From a virus: 56,836 bases of DNA. A model generated the notes under the pieces. That model did no database searches. It was not told where the DNA came from and saw only the letters and a list, made by a program, of their open reading frames with translations. The stretch is taken from positions 1 through 56,836 of the IMG/VR virus record IMGVR_UViG_3300037147_000155, one strand, 5' to 3'. Both the position numbers and the translations under genes were made by a program. The stretch's first letter is position 1; the number at the start of each line of letters is the position of its first letter. Positions 6,787-13,808 of the stretch are shown piece by piece.

Positions 6787-7044
6787 GTGCGGCTGCGCAA
6801 GGAATCCCGCGCAGGTGCGTGGGCCGATCTCCAGGAGCGCCTGATGACCAACATGGCAGCCCTGGTGCCCGACATCACCTCCCTCAAGGACATGCTAGGC
6901 CTATCAGTCTCGATCGAAGAGTTCATGAAGACCGAGGTAGGCAGCCAATCGCTCGACCCCTCTGAGGCCCTGCAGCGATTCCTCAATGCCCCCTCTCCAC
7001 GACCAGCCGCCGCCCACGACCGTGACGAAGGTCCAGTGCAATAA
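6787..7044 (+). CDS. hypothetical helical protein upstream of portal
   Basis: GTG 6787 is the first usual start codon, giving 85 residues with helices (ADLQERLMTNMAALVP; IEEFMKTEVGSQSLDPSEAL) and a Pro- and Ala-rich tail. The frame is open from 6637, and the extra 50 codons also look protein-like (RPPDARAVLRQIGEQFVRLR). The real start may therefore be a rare codon, or the frame may be entered by frameshift from the gene at 6332-6712. The stop overlaps the portal start (TAATG). Confidence 0.6.
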   Translation: MRLRKESRAGAWADLQERLMTNMAALVPDITSLKDMLGLSVSIEEFMKTEVGSQSLDPSEALQRFLNAPSPRPAAAHDRDEGPVQ

Positions 7045-8753
7045 TGGCCCGCCGAATCCGCTATGCTGCCGCCCGAGAGATCTCAAAACAAGACCCAGAC
7101 TTGACCATCGTGGCGCAGCTCGATAGCCTCCAAGATGCCGCCGACGCCGAACGCGATCGCCGCCTAGGCCAGGGATGGTTTGAGGAGGTGAGGACCTTCT
7201 TCAACATCGACCCGGCAACGTATAGCGCGCCGACCTTTAGGCCACGAATAGTCATCCCAGAGTTGCAGGTCCTGATGCTCAACGAAGCGACCGACCTCAG
7301 CGATGCGCTCCCGCGAATCTACATCACCCATAAGGAGGAGAGGGATAAGCTCCGTGAGAAGGCCTACCAGGAGAACTGGCGTCAGTCGTTCTACAACAAT
7401 AGGTTACTCGAAGCAGAAATATGGTCCCTCTTCTCGGGGACCGGCTTCGTGCAGGTAGGCTTCGATCCGCACGCCCGCCAGGGCAAAGGGGAAGTCTTCA
7501 TCGAGAGCAGGGATCCCGATACTGTCCACCCCGACCCCGGCACCAAGGACTGGAAGCGCTGGAGCTACGTCCAATTCGATGATCGCATGTACATCGACGA
7601 GGTGCGGTCGCGGTGGCCCGACTCTGGCTATCGAGTGATCCCCCGACGAGGCCCCGCGCCGGGCGTCCTGGCCAACTCTGGAACCATGGGCACCGGCATC
7701 AACATGCCCCCCGGCCCAATGTCGGCCGGGCCAGGAATGACGCAGCGCCTCATCAGCAGCGACAGCGTGGTCACCGTCCGCCACACCTTCATCCGCGACT
7801 ACACCGAGGTCGACATCACCAAGGACGAACGGGATCGCATGGCCCAGACCCTCGACAGCCTGTTGGCCATCCCCAAACGGAGGAGGATGTATCCAAATGG
7901 AAGGTGGATCGTCGACTGCGAGGGCATCATCCTCGCGGACGGCCCCAACCCATTCCCTCTCGGCCTATTCCCAATCATCCCCTACCGCGCCATGCCATCC
8001 CTTGGCTGGTTCTGGGGAGTGCCCCCCATCCGCTACACGCGCTCCATCCAACAAATCGCCGAGCGCATGATGACCCAGACCTTTGAGTCCGCGGTGCGCC
8101 TCAACAACGGCATGATCTTCATCGACGAGGCGACAGGGTTGGACGCTGACTCCTATAGTGGCTTGCCGGGGGAAATCGTAGTCATCAACGCCAACTCCAA
8201 GCCGCCCACCATCCAGTGGCCCACTCCCATGCCAGCCCACATGACTCAGCTGCCCAATATGTTGCTGGACCTGCAGAAGCGCCTGCAGGGATTCAGCCCT
8301 GCGCGGTCAGGCCAGACAAGTCCAGGCAATCAGTCCGCTGATCTCTATGACTCGACTATCTATCAGGCGCAGTCAATGACCAGGCTGCGAAGTCGCCTGA
8401 TGGCGGAGCCGATTCAAGCGACTGCTGAGATGGTCTTCTACACCATGTGCCGCTTTTATAAGGATGGAGCAGCATTCGCAGGCATCGACGGCAAGGACGT
8501 CAAGTGGACCAAGTGGACCGCCATGGGCGACGAATCGATGGAGGACTACGGCATCGTCCTCGACCCTGGATCACTCAAGCCAGTCTCCACGGCAGCCCTG
8601 CGCACCATCATCACCGACCTCCTGAAGGCTGGCCAGATTCCCCTCAAGTACGCCCTCGAAGTAATGGAGGTCCCCAACGGTGACGAAATCGCCGAGGCTC
8701 AGCAGCAGGCCCAAGAACTAGCGGCTTTGAGTAAGACTCGCAGGCCTCGATGA
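7044..8753 (+). CDS. portal protein
   Basis: A 569-residue protein in the correct place after the terminase. Portal dodecamers form the DNA entry channel of the head. Typical features are an N-terminal helical region, FRPRIVIPELQVLMLNEATD, the wing strands TGFVQVGFDPHA and IESRDPDTVHPDPGTKDWKR, and NPFPLGLFPIIPYRAMPSLG followed by YTRSIQQIAERMM, the stem helix region. A Gly- and Met-rich insertion lies near residues 215-235. The C-terminus has an Ala/Gln-rich helix (AEAQQQAQELAAL). It fits the podovirus portal group by size and pattern; no neighbour suggests another role. Confidence 0.9.
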   Translation: MARRIRYAAAREISKQDPDLTIVAQLDSLQDAADAERDRRLGQGWFEEVRTFFNIDPATYSAPTFRPRIVIPELQVLMLNEATDLSDALPRIYITHKEERDKLREKAYQENWRQSFYNNRLLEAEIWSLFSGTGFVQVGFDPHARQGKGEVFIESRDPDTVHPDPGTKDWKRWSYVQFDDRMYIDEVRSRWPDSGYRVIPRRGPAPGVLANSGTMGTGINMPPGPMSAGPGMTQRLISSDSVVTVRHTFIRDYTEVDITKDERDRMAQTLDSLLAIPKRRRMYPNGRWIVDCEGIILADGPNPFPLGLFPIIPYRAMPSLGWFWGVPPIRYTRSIQQIAERMMTQTFESAVRLNNGMIFIDEATGLDADSYSGLPGEIVVINANSKPPTIQWPTPMPAHMTQLPNMLLDLQKRLQGFSPARSGQTSPGNQSADLYDSTIYQAQSMTRLRSRLMAEPIQATAEMVFYTMCRFYKDGAAFAGIDGKDVKWTKWTAMGDESMEDYGIVLDPGSLKPVSTAALRTIITDLLKAGQIPLKYALEVMEVPNGDEIAEAQQQAQELAALSKTRRPR

Positions 8754-8986
8754 CCTTCCTCCCTCCCTTCCACACCGACCGCTCCCTCAGCTGGATCAGC
8801 GTGGACCGCGTTGCAGAAATCTGGCACCGCTCCCCTCGCCTCATCCGCCGCTGGTGCATGGATGGCACCCTCGTCGAGATGGGTGCTCGTGTCTATCGCG
8901 ACAAAGGTCGCTGGTGGATTGGCGTGGCACATTCGGAACTCCCGGAATACAAGTTGGAAAACTCCTTGCAACCGCTCCCCTTCTGA
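8750..8986 (+). CDS. helix-turn-helix protein, excisionase/MerR-like
   Basis: A 78-residue protein. WISVDRVAEIWHRSPRLIRR (residues 14-33) is a winged-helix type recognition motif: a conserved initial S/T-V-x-x-A, a turn, then a basic recognition helix and WCMDGTL. The strand RVYRDKGRWWIGVA forms the wing. Such small HTH proteins act as excisionases or transcription factors; here, embedded in the late operon by a 4-base overlap with portal, regulation of late genes is the more natural guess. Confidence 0.65.
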   Translation: MTFLPPFHTDRSLSWISVDRVAEIWHRSPRLIRRWCMDGTLVEMGARVYRDKGRWWIGVAHSELPEYKLENSLQPLPF

Positions 8987-8991
8987 CATCA

Positions 8992-9010
8992 TTGTGCCCC
9001 TGTGGCACAA
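8992..9010. other. perfect intergenic hairpin
   Basis: TTGTGCC and GGCACAA form a perfect 7-bp stem with a 5-base loop (CCTGT), between the HTH gene and the next gene. The GTG start at 9002 lies in its loop. Its right arm resembles the GTGGC hairpins at 9400, 10443, 35284 and 36168. Confidence 0.45.
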
Positions 9011-9244
9011 AGATATGAACTCCTATCCCTGGAATCCCACGGCGAATGGTACATCTGCCAGTTTGCCATCAACGATCACCTGGTCGAGGCCTTCTGGGAA
9101 CACAAATCCATCCGCGATAGCTACCTTACCGAGGACTCCTTCATGTCCTACCTTCGCGGCCGCGCCGATTCCCTACTGACCGAATTCGGCGACATCCGCC
9201 TGCGCGGACCAATCGAGGAGCAACATTATGGCCAAGCGGCGTAA
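9002..9244 (+). CDS. hypothetical protein (80 aa) starting within a hairpin
   Basis: GTG 9002 gives MAQRYELLSLESHGEWYICQ, a beta-rich N-terminus, then helices (DSFMSYLRGRADSLLTEFGD). No Shine-Dalgarno is seen; instead the start codon is in the loop of the perfect hairpin 8992-9010, which may control initiation. No family is recognised. It overlaps the next gene by 17 bases. Confidence 0.5.
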   Translation: MAQRYELLSLESHGEWYICQFAINDHLVEAFWEHKSIRDSYLTEDSFMSYLRGRADSLLTEFGDIRLRGPIEEQHYGQAA

Positions 9245-9365
9245 GGACGACATGGACGACACCTCCGGCTCCGAGATGCCCTTCGGCGGCAAAGGTAAGA
9301 TGGGTGGCGGTCGGGGCAAGCGCAAAAAGGGCCGCAAGGGCAAGCGCTCCAAGGGACGATATTAG
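9228..9365 (+). CDS. small, extremely basic protein with KKGRKGKR tail
   Basis: A 45-residue protein, MAKRRKDDMDDTSGSEMPFG, then a Gly-rich linker and GKRKKGRKGKRSKGRY at the end. GAGGAGCAACATT precedes the ATG. The tail is repeated in two neighbouring small genes (9451-9492 and the end of 9805-10011). The protamine-like composition inside the head operon suggests DNA or RNA binding, perhaps in the capsid; this is inference. Confidence 0.6.
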   Translation: MAKRRKDDMDDTSGSEMPFGGKGKMGGGRGKRKKGRKGKRSKGRY

Positions 9366-9399
9366 TTAGCCGACGAACTTCGGTGGGGGTCTCCCCTGG

Positions 9400-9416
9400 G
9401 TGGCAGAAAGCGCCAC
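9400..9416. other. dispersed 17-bp hairpin, copy A
   Basis: GTGGCAGAAAGCGCCAC: a 5-bp stem (GTGGC/GCCAC) with loop AGAAAGC. Near-identical copies lie at 10443-10459, 35284-35300 and, inverted, at 50133-50149. It sits between two small basic-protein genes, about 33 bases before the ribosome binding site of the next. Confidence 0.6.
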
Positions 9417-9450
9417 TGTAGGGTACCCACTGAGGAAAGGAGACCTCAAC

Positions 9451-9492
9451 ATGGCACGACGCAAAAAGGGCCGACACGGCAAACGCAAGTAA
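9451..9492 (+). CDS. 13-residue basic peptide
   Basis: MARRKKGRHGKRK, preceded by a strong AAAGGAGACCTCAAC site. It reproduces the basic tail of the gene just upstream (KRKKGRKGKR). A good ribosome binding site plus the repeated motif argue that this tiny frame is expressed. It may be a remnant of a duplicated tail or a functional protamine-like peptide. Confidence 0.45.
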   Translation: MARRKKGRHGKRK

Positions 9493-9584
9493 GCGCGGCC
9501 CAACATAGCACTCGAATCGATGAGGAGGGAATGGGGAGGGCAGGTAGGGCTGAGATAACCTCCCCCTTTCACTGGAGCCAGCAG

Positions 9585-9791
9585 ATGCGCAACAGCAAAA
9601 ATGTCATCCACGAAGAGGGCATCCCATCGAACCGCATCGCCTCGCCCATCACCACCGGCTTCAGCCCGGCCCAAGGCGGCACCTTGGACGACTTTCGCAC
9701 CGACGTAGAAGACGGCCGCCCAGCCGACCCACTGAACCTAACGCCCAACGATCTCATAGGCAACGCTCGCAAGACGCGGACGCGCAGGTAG
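9585..9791 (+). CDS. hypothetical protein (68 aa)
   Basis: It starts MRNSKNVIHEEGIPSNRIAS after GGAGCCAGCAG. An in-frame ATG at 9531, also with a purine-rich upstream sequence, would add 18 less convincing residues. The product is Pro-, Asn- and Asp-rich and probably mostly extended, with a basic end (ARKTRTRR). No family is recognised; the position suggests a minor head component. Confidence 0.5.
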   Translation: MRNSKNVIHEEGIPSNRIASPITTGFSPAQGGTLDDFRTDVEDGRPADPLNLTPNDLIGNARKTRTRR

Positions 9792-9804
9792 CAAAGGAGC
9801 CCAT

Positions 9805-10011
9805 ATGGCAAAATCTCGAAAAGGTGGCTGGCCCGAGAAGAACCCCGAAACGAGTTCATTCCCCGCCCTCACCACCCCACTTTCCACGACAGCCGCCCCA
9901 GCCGAACCCGGTCCCGGCGTCTACGACATCGTCCCCGACAACGCGAGCCCCGGCAATCCAGTAGGCTACAGCGGCATGGAGGGTGGCAAGAAGAAGGGAC
10001 GCAAGGGATAA
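9805..10011 (+). CDS. low-complexity protein ending in a basic GGKKKGRKG tail
   Basis: A 68-residue product starting MAKSRKGGWPEKNPETSSFP, then a Pro-, Ala- and Thr-rich stretch and a final GGKKKGRKG. AAAGGAGCCCAT precedes the ATG. The tail is shared with the two small basic genes upstream, pointing to a common binding partner such as packaged DNA or the portal vestibule. The function is unknown. Confidence 0.55.
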   Translation: MAKSRKGGWPEKNPETSSFPALTTPLSTTAAPAEPGPGVYDIVPDNASPGNPVGYSGMEGGKKKGRKG

Positions 10012-10014
10012 CTC

Positions 10015-10443
10015 GTGGCAGCCGCTGCAAATCCGTTAGCTACGGCAGTCCAGAGCAAACTTGCTCAACTGCAGGGTGGCGCTGACCCATCTGCCCAGGG
10101 TGGCGGTGGCGCACCGGGCGGCGGAATGCCCCCGTCCAGCGACGACAGCGGTGTCGGTGACCAACTAGCCCAACAGTCAGCCGAACTCCATGGAGCTGAC
10201 CCAGGCCTGATCCTGCAGCAGCTGCAGAAGATCCGTGGAGCGCTGGGCGTCATGTTCATTCAAACTTTCCAGTCGGTGCCCAATGTCGCGGGCCACGTAT
10301 CGAAGACTCTCGGCACCCTCGACAAAGCAATCAAGGAAGCTCAGAACGCAGCCCAGACCGCTAGCGCGGTACGGCCGCCAGTAGGCTTCAGCCTAGCTCA
10401 ACAGGGACCCGGTGGACCCGCTGGTCCATCAGCAGGAATGTAG
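10015..10443 (+). CDS. hypothetical structural-region protein (142 aa)
   Basis: It starts at GTG (MAAAANPLATAVQSKLAQLQ). It has a Gly/Pro-rich low-complexity part (residues 20-50), a helical core (DPGLILQQLQKIRGALGVMF, then HVSKTLGTLDKAIKEAQNAA) and a Gly/Pro-rich end. The composition resembles capsid assembly or minor virion proteins. The stop codon touches hairpin copy B (10443-10459). Confidence 0.6.
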   Translation: MAAAANPLATAVQSKLAQLQGGADPSAQGGGGAPGGGMPPSSDDSGVGDQLAQQSAELHGADPGLILQQLQKIRGALGVMFIQTFQSVPNVAGHVSKTLGTLDKAIKEAQNAAQTASAVRPPVGFSLAQQGPGGPAGPSAGM

Positions 10444-10459
10444 TGGCAGAAAGTGCCAC
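10443..10459. other. dispersed 17-bp hairpin, copy B
   Basis: GTGGCAGAAAGTGCCAC: here the stem is a perfect 6 bp (GTGGCA/TGCCAC) with a GAAAG loop. It begins at the stop codon of the preceding gene and lies about 10 bases before the ribosome binding site of the next. Confidence 0.6.
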
Positions 10460-10479
10460 ATAGAGAAGGGGAGATATCG

Positions 10480-10914
10480 ATGTCAACTCTCAAAGAACGC
10501 GCACCACAACTTTTCGAGACCTACGCTGTCGACTCCGGTGGCCGACCCGCCGACGATCCCAAGCGCCCAGGCCAATTGCTGTCCGCTGGCCCACGGGTGC
10601 CGAGCCCAGTCGAAGTGGTCTCCTTCGTCTTCTCCCAGCACCACATCACTCCCGACAACGGAGCCGCGATTGACATCGTGGCCTCCCTCGATGAGCTGAG
10701 CAAACTACCGAAGGCAGGCCCAGCACCGGGGCCGCAGCCCAACCCGCCGCAGCCAGCTAAGTATCTCGGCGCAGAACGTCGTGCGCGGGCTGGCACCTCG
10801 CCCACCGGCGCAGAACGGCGCGCCCTGTCGGCCAAGTACATCGGCCCTGAACGCCGCGTGAAGCTGCTGCCAATCACAATCCCTGACCGTCGCAAGCCAG
10901 CGCCCAAGGTATAG
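10480..10914 (+). CDS. hypothetical protein with repeated G-x-E-R-R motifs
   Basis: The start at 10480 is set by AAGGGGAGATATCG. The 144-residue product has an N-terminal helical/Pro-rich part and, near residues 99-130, three spaced copies of a motif: YLGAERRARAG, TGAERRAL and YIGPERRVK. Such G.ERR repeats are seen in short linear motifs of bacterial signalling proteins, but the role here is unknown. It lies just before the scaffold gene. Confidence 0.6.
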   Translation: MSTLKERAPQLFETYAVDSGGRPADDPKRPGQLLSAGPRVPSPVEVVSFVFSQHHITPDNGAAIDIVASLDELSKLPKAGPAPGPQPNPPQPAKYLGAERRARAGTSPTGAERRALSAKYIGPERRVKLLPITIPDRRKPAPKV

Positions 10915-10925
10915 GAGAGCCGCCG

Positions 10926-11705
10926 ATGCCCACACTCGAACAATTACTCGAAAACGCCCAGCTCACCGACGACATCAAGATCACCCTGCCCAACGTAGGC
11001 GAGGTGACGATCGGCGAACTGAGGCTATTCGCCTCAAATCAGAAGGCTGCCGTTGCTGACGCGCACAAGCGCAAAGCCGACGCCGAGGCAGAGATCGCCA
11101 AGGCCCAGCGCCTGGCGACTGACTCCCTCGCTCTCTGGGAAGAAGCGCAGAAACTGAAGAAGGCCCCGGCTGATCCCACCTCGTCCAACGCGGAGATCGA
11201 CTGGGACACCGACCCCGTCTACAAGCCAGTCGGCGCTCGATTCAAGGCGCAACAATCCGAACTCGCCGACGCCATCGAACAAGTGAAGCAACTCAAGTCA
11301 GCCTTCGGCGCTGGCTTCAAGTTCGTCACCGAGGACTACAACGAACGCCGTTGGAACGCGATCCCCGCGGCCCAACGTCCCAAGGACAAGTCCTGGCGCG
11401 ACTACATGTCCGACGCCGAGAAGGGCAACATCCGCGACAGCCATGGCCTCTTCGATCCCATCGAAACTTTCAACCGCGCCACGGCAGCCGACCGGCGGGC
11501 TGCAGAAATCGAAGACGCCCGCCAAAAGGGCATCAAAGAGGGCGAGAAGCGCGGGGCGCAGGCGAGTTTGCCCAGGCCCGGCGGCACACCACAGTCGATC
11601 AAGCGGCCCGCTGACGCCCCTCAGTACAAGGATCTCAGAGACGCATTCGCTCATGCAGCAAACGATCCAGAGATTCTGAGAATCGCGGCGGGGGATGAGA
11701 ATTAG
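10926..11705 (+). CDS. scaffolding protein
   Basis: A 259-residue, highly charged and largely helical protein directly upstream of the major capsid protein apart from an inserted HNH gene. Coiled-coil type heptads run from about residue 36 to 80 (KAAVADAHKRKADAEAEIAK). A second helical part lies at 100-125 (FKAQQSELADAIEQVKQLKS), and the C-terminus (LRDAFAHAANDPEILRIAAG) is typical of the capsid-binding end of scaffolds. Position, charge and coiled coil support the call. CCGCCG-type spacing after GGAGAG sets the start. Confidence 0.8.
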   Translation: MPTLEQLLENAQLTDDIKITLPNVGEVTIGELRLFASNQKAAVADAHKRKADAEAEIAKAQRLATDSLALWEEAQKLKKAPADPTSSNAEIDWDTDPVYKPVGARFKAQQSELADAIEQVKQLKSAFGAGFKFVTEDYNERRWNAIPAAQRPKDKSWRDYMSDAEKGNIRDSHGLFDPIETFNRATAADRRAAEIEDARQKGIKEGEKRGAQASLPRPGGTPQSIKRPADAPQYKDLRDAFAHAANDPEILRIAAGDEN

Positions 11706-11718
11706 TATATAGTGAACC

Positions 11719-12243
11719 ATGCCCTACTCACCTGAAACTCGAAAACAAAAGTCCCGTGAATACTACGAGCGCACTCGCGAGAAGGCGCTTGCTAGGCAGA
11801 AGGCCTACAGCGAGTCTCACAAAAAGGAACGCAAAGAGTACGTCGCTGCCAACCGCGAACTTGTTTATAAAGTAAACCGCGAGTGGCGTGAGCGTAACCG
11901 AGAACAGTGGCTTAAGATTTCTCGCAAAAAGAATCTCGCGTACCGGACTGGTTTGAAGGATGAGTTCATTGCGGCCTATGGCAGTCGTTGTGCGTGCTGT
12001 GGTGAGGACTATCGAGAGTTTCTAACTGTTGATCACATTGGTGGCGGTGGTGCTACCGAACGGCGCACACTGGGTTGGCGCGGGTTAGGTGCAGCTTTTT
12101 ATTTGCATCTCAAGAAGCTTGGATGGCCGAAGGATCGCTATCGGCTTCTGTGTATGAACTGCAATTTTGCGACGCGGAATGGTAAGCCATGTCCGCATAC
12201 GACAGAGTCCACGCTTCATGTTGTCGAAGGACTAGTCTGCTAA
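11719..12243 (+). CDS. HNH homing endonuclease (between scaffold and capsid)
   Basis: A 174-residue protein. The basic N-terminal half (KQKSREYYERTREKALARQK) is a likely DNA-recognition helix region. The nuclease part has CACCGEDYREFLTVDHIGGG (zinc knuckle, then the catalytic D-H) and LLCMNCNFATRNGKPCPH (second knuckle with N). The same fold and spacing recur in the HNH gene at 41935-42384. Free-standing HNH genes are mobile; this one splits the scaffold-capsid pair without breaking either. Its AT-richer codon use differs from the neighbours. Confidence 0.85.
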   Translation: MPYSPETRKQKSREYYERTREKALARQKAYSESHKKERKEYVAANRELVYKVNREWRERNREQWLKISRKKNLAYRTGLKDEFIAAYGSRCACCGEDYREFLTVDHIGGGGATERRTLGWRGLGAAFYLHLKKLGWPKDRYRLLCMNCNFATRNGKPCPHTTESTLHVVEGLVC

Positions 12244-12253
12244 CGGAGGATTT

Positions 12254-13237
12254 ATGGCGTACGGTACCATAGGCACGGGTATTAGCCAGCCAAGTGCACA
12301 GTTAGTAGCTACCTTGAATGCTATTACTCAGAAGTATATTTTCCCGACAATTGGTGATCAAGTGTTCATCCCAAGTCCTTTGTTTTGGGGACTTACGAAA
12401 CGCGGCAAAGACATCCGCGAGGGCGCTGAGATTGTGTATCCGTTGGCGACCACCGAAGAAATGACCGGCGGCAGCTACTACGGCGACCAGTTGCTGAACA
12501 CAACCGTGGTCGATTCGATCCAGCCCGCAAACCAGGTATGGCGACCCTACTACCAATCCGTCGCCGTCCCTGTGACTGACATCATCCTGGGCCGCGGAGG
12601 TCCGATGGGACTGGACCTCGTCAGGTCAAAAATGGAGATCGGCGGGGCGTCGTTCCTGCAGAAGTTGTGCAGAGCCATGTGGCACACTTCGCCACAGAAC
12701 ACCTCGACCGACATCGACGACCTCGACTCGTGGGTGCGGCTGACCTCCAACACCATCGCTGGCATCAATCGCTCGACCTCAACCTTCTGGCAGCCCGCAG
12801 CGAATGGCGCTGGCGGGGCGGCCGCGTTGACGCCCACTGTCTTCGAGAACGCCTACCAATCGGTCACCTATGGCTACGACGAACCCGACCTCTGCGTCAT
12901 GGACAACACTCGCTTCGCCGCCTTCAAACTTAACTTCACCACTCTCGTGCGCTTCACCGAACTGGAGCAAGACGACACCGCCCTGCAGGCTGGCTTCCGC
13001 TACCACTTCGTCGTCAACAACGCGGTGATCATGGCCGACCGCTTTACACCAGCCCAGCGCGCATACATCCTGAACTCCAAATATATCTTCCCCATCTTCA
13101 ACGCGAACGACTATTTCAAGATCGATCCCTGGATGCAGCCAACGAACCAGCGAGTTGTGGTATCGAAAATATATCTCACATGGCAGCTTGCTAACATTTC
13201 CCCTCGCATGTGCGTTTGTATCACTAATTTGGCATAA
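12254..13237 (+). CDS. major capsid protein
   Basis: A 327-residue protein after scaffold, the expected size for a HK97-fold shell protein. It has an N-terminal arm, a strand-rich region (GKDIREGAEIVYPLATTEEM; WRPYYQSVAVPVTDIILGRG), a spine helix region (LDLVRSKMEIGGASFLQKLC), then the A-domain (ENAYQSVTYGYDEPDLCVMD) and C-terminal strands (QRVVVSKIYLTWQLANISPR). It resembles capsid proteins of podovirus-like environmental phages in this layout. ACGGAGGATTT precedes the ATG. Confidence 0.85.
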   Translation: MAYGTIGTGISQPSAQLVATLNAITQKYIFPTIGDQVFIPSPLFWGLTKRGKDIREGAEIVYPLATTEEMTGGSYYGDQLLNTTVVDSIQPANQVWRPYYQSVAVPVTDIILGRGGPMGLDLVRSKMEIGGASFLQKLCRAMWHTSPQNTSTDIDDLDSWVRLTSNTIAGINRSTSTFWQPAANGAGGAAALTPTVFENAYQSVTYGYDEPDLCVMDNTRFAAFKLNFTTLVRFTELEQDDTALQAGFRYHFVVNNAVIMADRFTPAQRAYILNSKYIFPIFNANDYFKIDPWMQPTNQRVVVSKIYLTWQLANISPRMCVCITNLA

Positions 13238-13268
13238 CTGCCGTAGAATGAGTTAGATAGGAGACAAT

Positions 13269-13664
13269 ATGGCAATCGTAAACAGCGTTGAACGAATCGG
13301 CGGCTACGGCATCGGCTCTAACTACACGACCGCCGCAGGAGTAGCCCTGGCAGCGGCCTCGACCACGACCACGGTCACCGTCGGCACCCAAGGCTATACA
13401 TCTGGCCTGATCCGCGTGAAGGTCTATAACGGTGGCAGCAGCACGACCGCCGCCGCAGTCACCGTGACAGTCACCGACGGCACCAACACTTACCTGGTTG
13501 GCTCGATCGCCGTCTACACCATCGCCAACGTAGCCAACGGCGGCCTCGATCATGTCTTCACTGTGCTGGTCGATATCCAGATCGCCACCGTGACCATCAT
13601 CACAGCGCTGACCGTGGGCACCGCGACCGCGACCCTCGACTACGAGGTCCTGCTCAACCCATAG
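13269..13664 (+). CDS. beta-rich capsid-associated protein, possible decoration protein
   Basis: A 131-residue product almost free of Lys and rich in Thr, Val, Ala and Gly with alternating strands (TTTTVTVGTQGYTSGLIRVK; AAAVTVTVTDGTNTYLVGSI). This is a beta-sandwich-like composition. GATAGGAGACAAT precedes the ATG. Its place directly after the capsid gene and before a terminator suggests a head decoration or cement protein made in high amount. No family is recognised. Confidence 0.65.
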   Translation: MAIVNSVERIGGYGIGSNYTTAAGVALAAASTTTTVTVGTQGYTSGLIRVKVYNGGSSTTAAAVTVTVTDGTNTYLVGSIAVYTIANVANGGLDHVFTVLVDIQIATVTIITALTVGTATATLDYEVLLNP

Positions 13665-13713
13665 ATAGTAAAGGACTTATTGTGGATCACGGTTAAGTAT
13701 AGATGTTGTAAAC

Positions 13714-13732
13714 AGGGGCGCTGTCAGCCCCT
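13714..13732 (+). other. hairpin after capsid genes
   Basis: AGGGGC and GCCCCT form a 6-bp stem with a 7-base loop. It precedes the stronger terminator at 13756-13794 and may help stabilise the capsid mRNA 3' end. Confidence 0.4.
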
Positions 13733-13755
13733 CTCCTGTGCGTCAGGTAGGCTGG

Positions 13756-13794
13756 GGGGCTGATCGATGGGCATCGATTGGCCCCATTTGTTTT
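13756..13794 (+). terminator. intrinsic terminator after the head genes
   Basis: A 14-bp stem (13756-13769 with 13772-13785, two G-U pairs) of the form GGGGCTGATCGATG / CATCGATTGGCCCC is followed by ATTTGTTTT. This is the clearest Rho-independent terminator in the window. It would lower expression of the tail genes relative to capsid. The next ribosome binding site (TTGAGGAG) begins inside its T-rich tail. Confidence 0.75.
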
Positions 13795-13808
13795 GAGGAG
13801 CATCGAGC

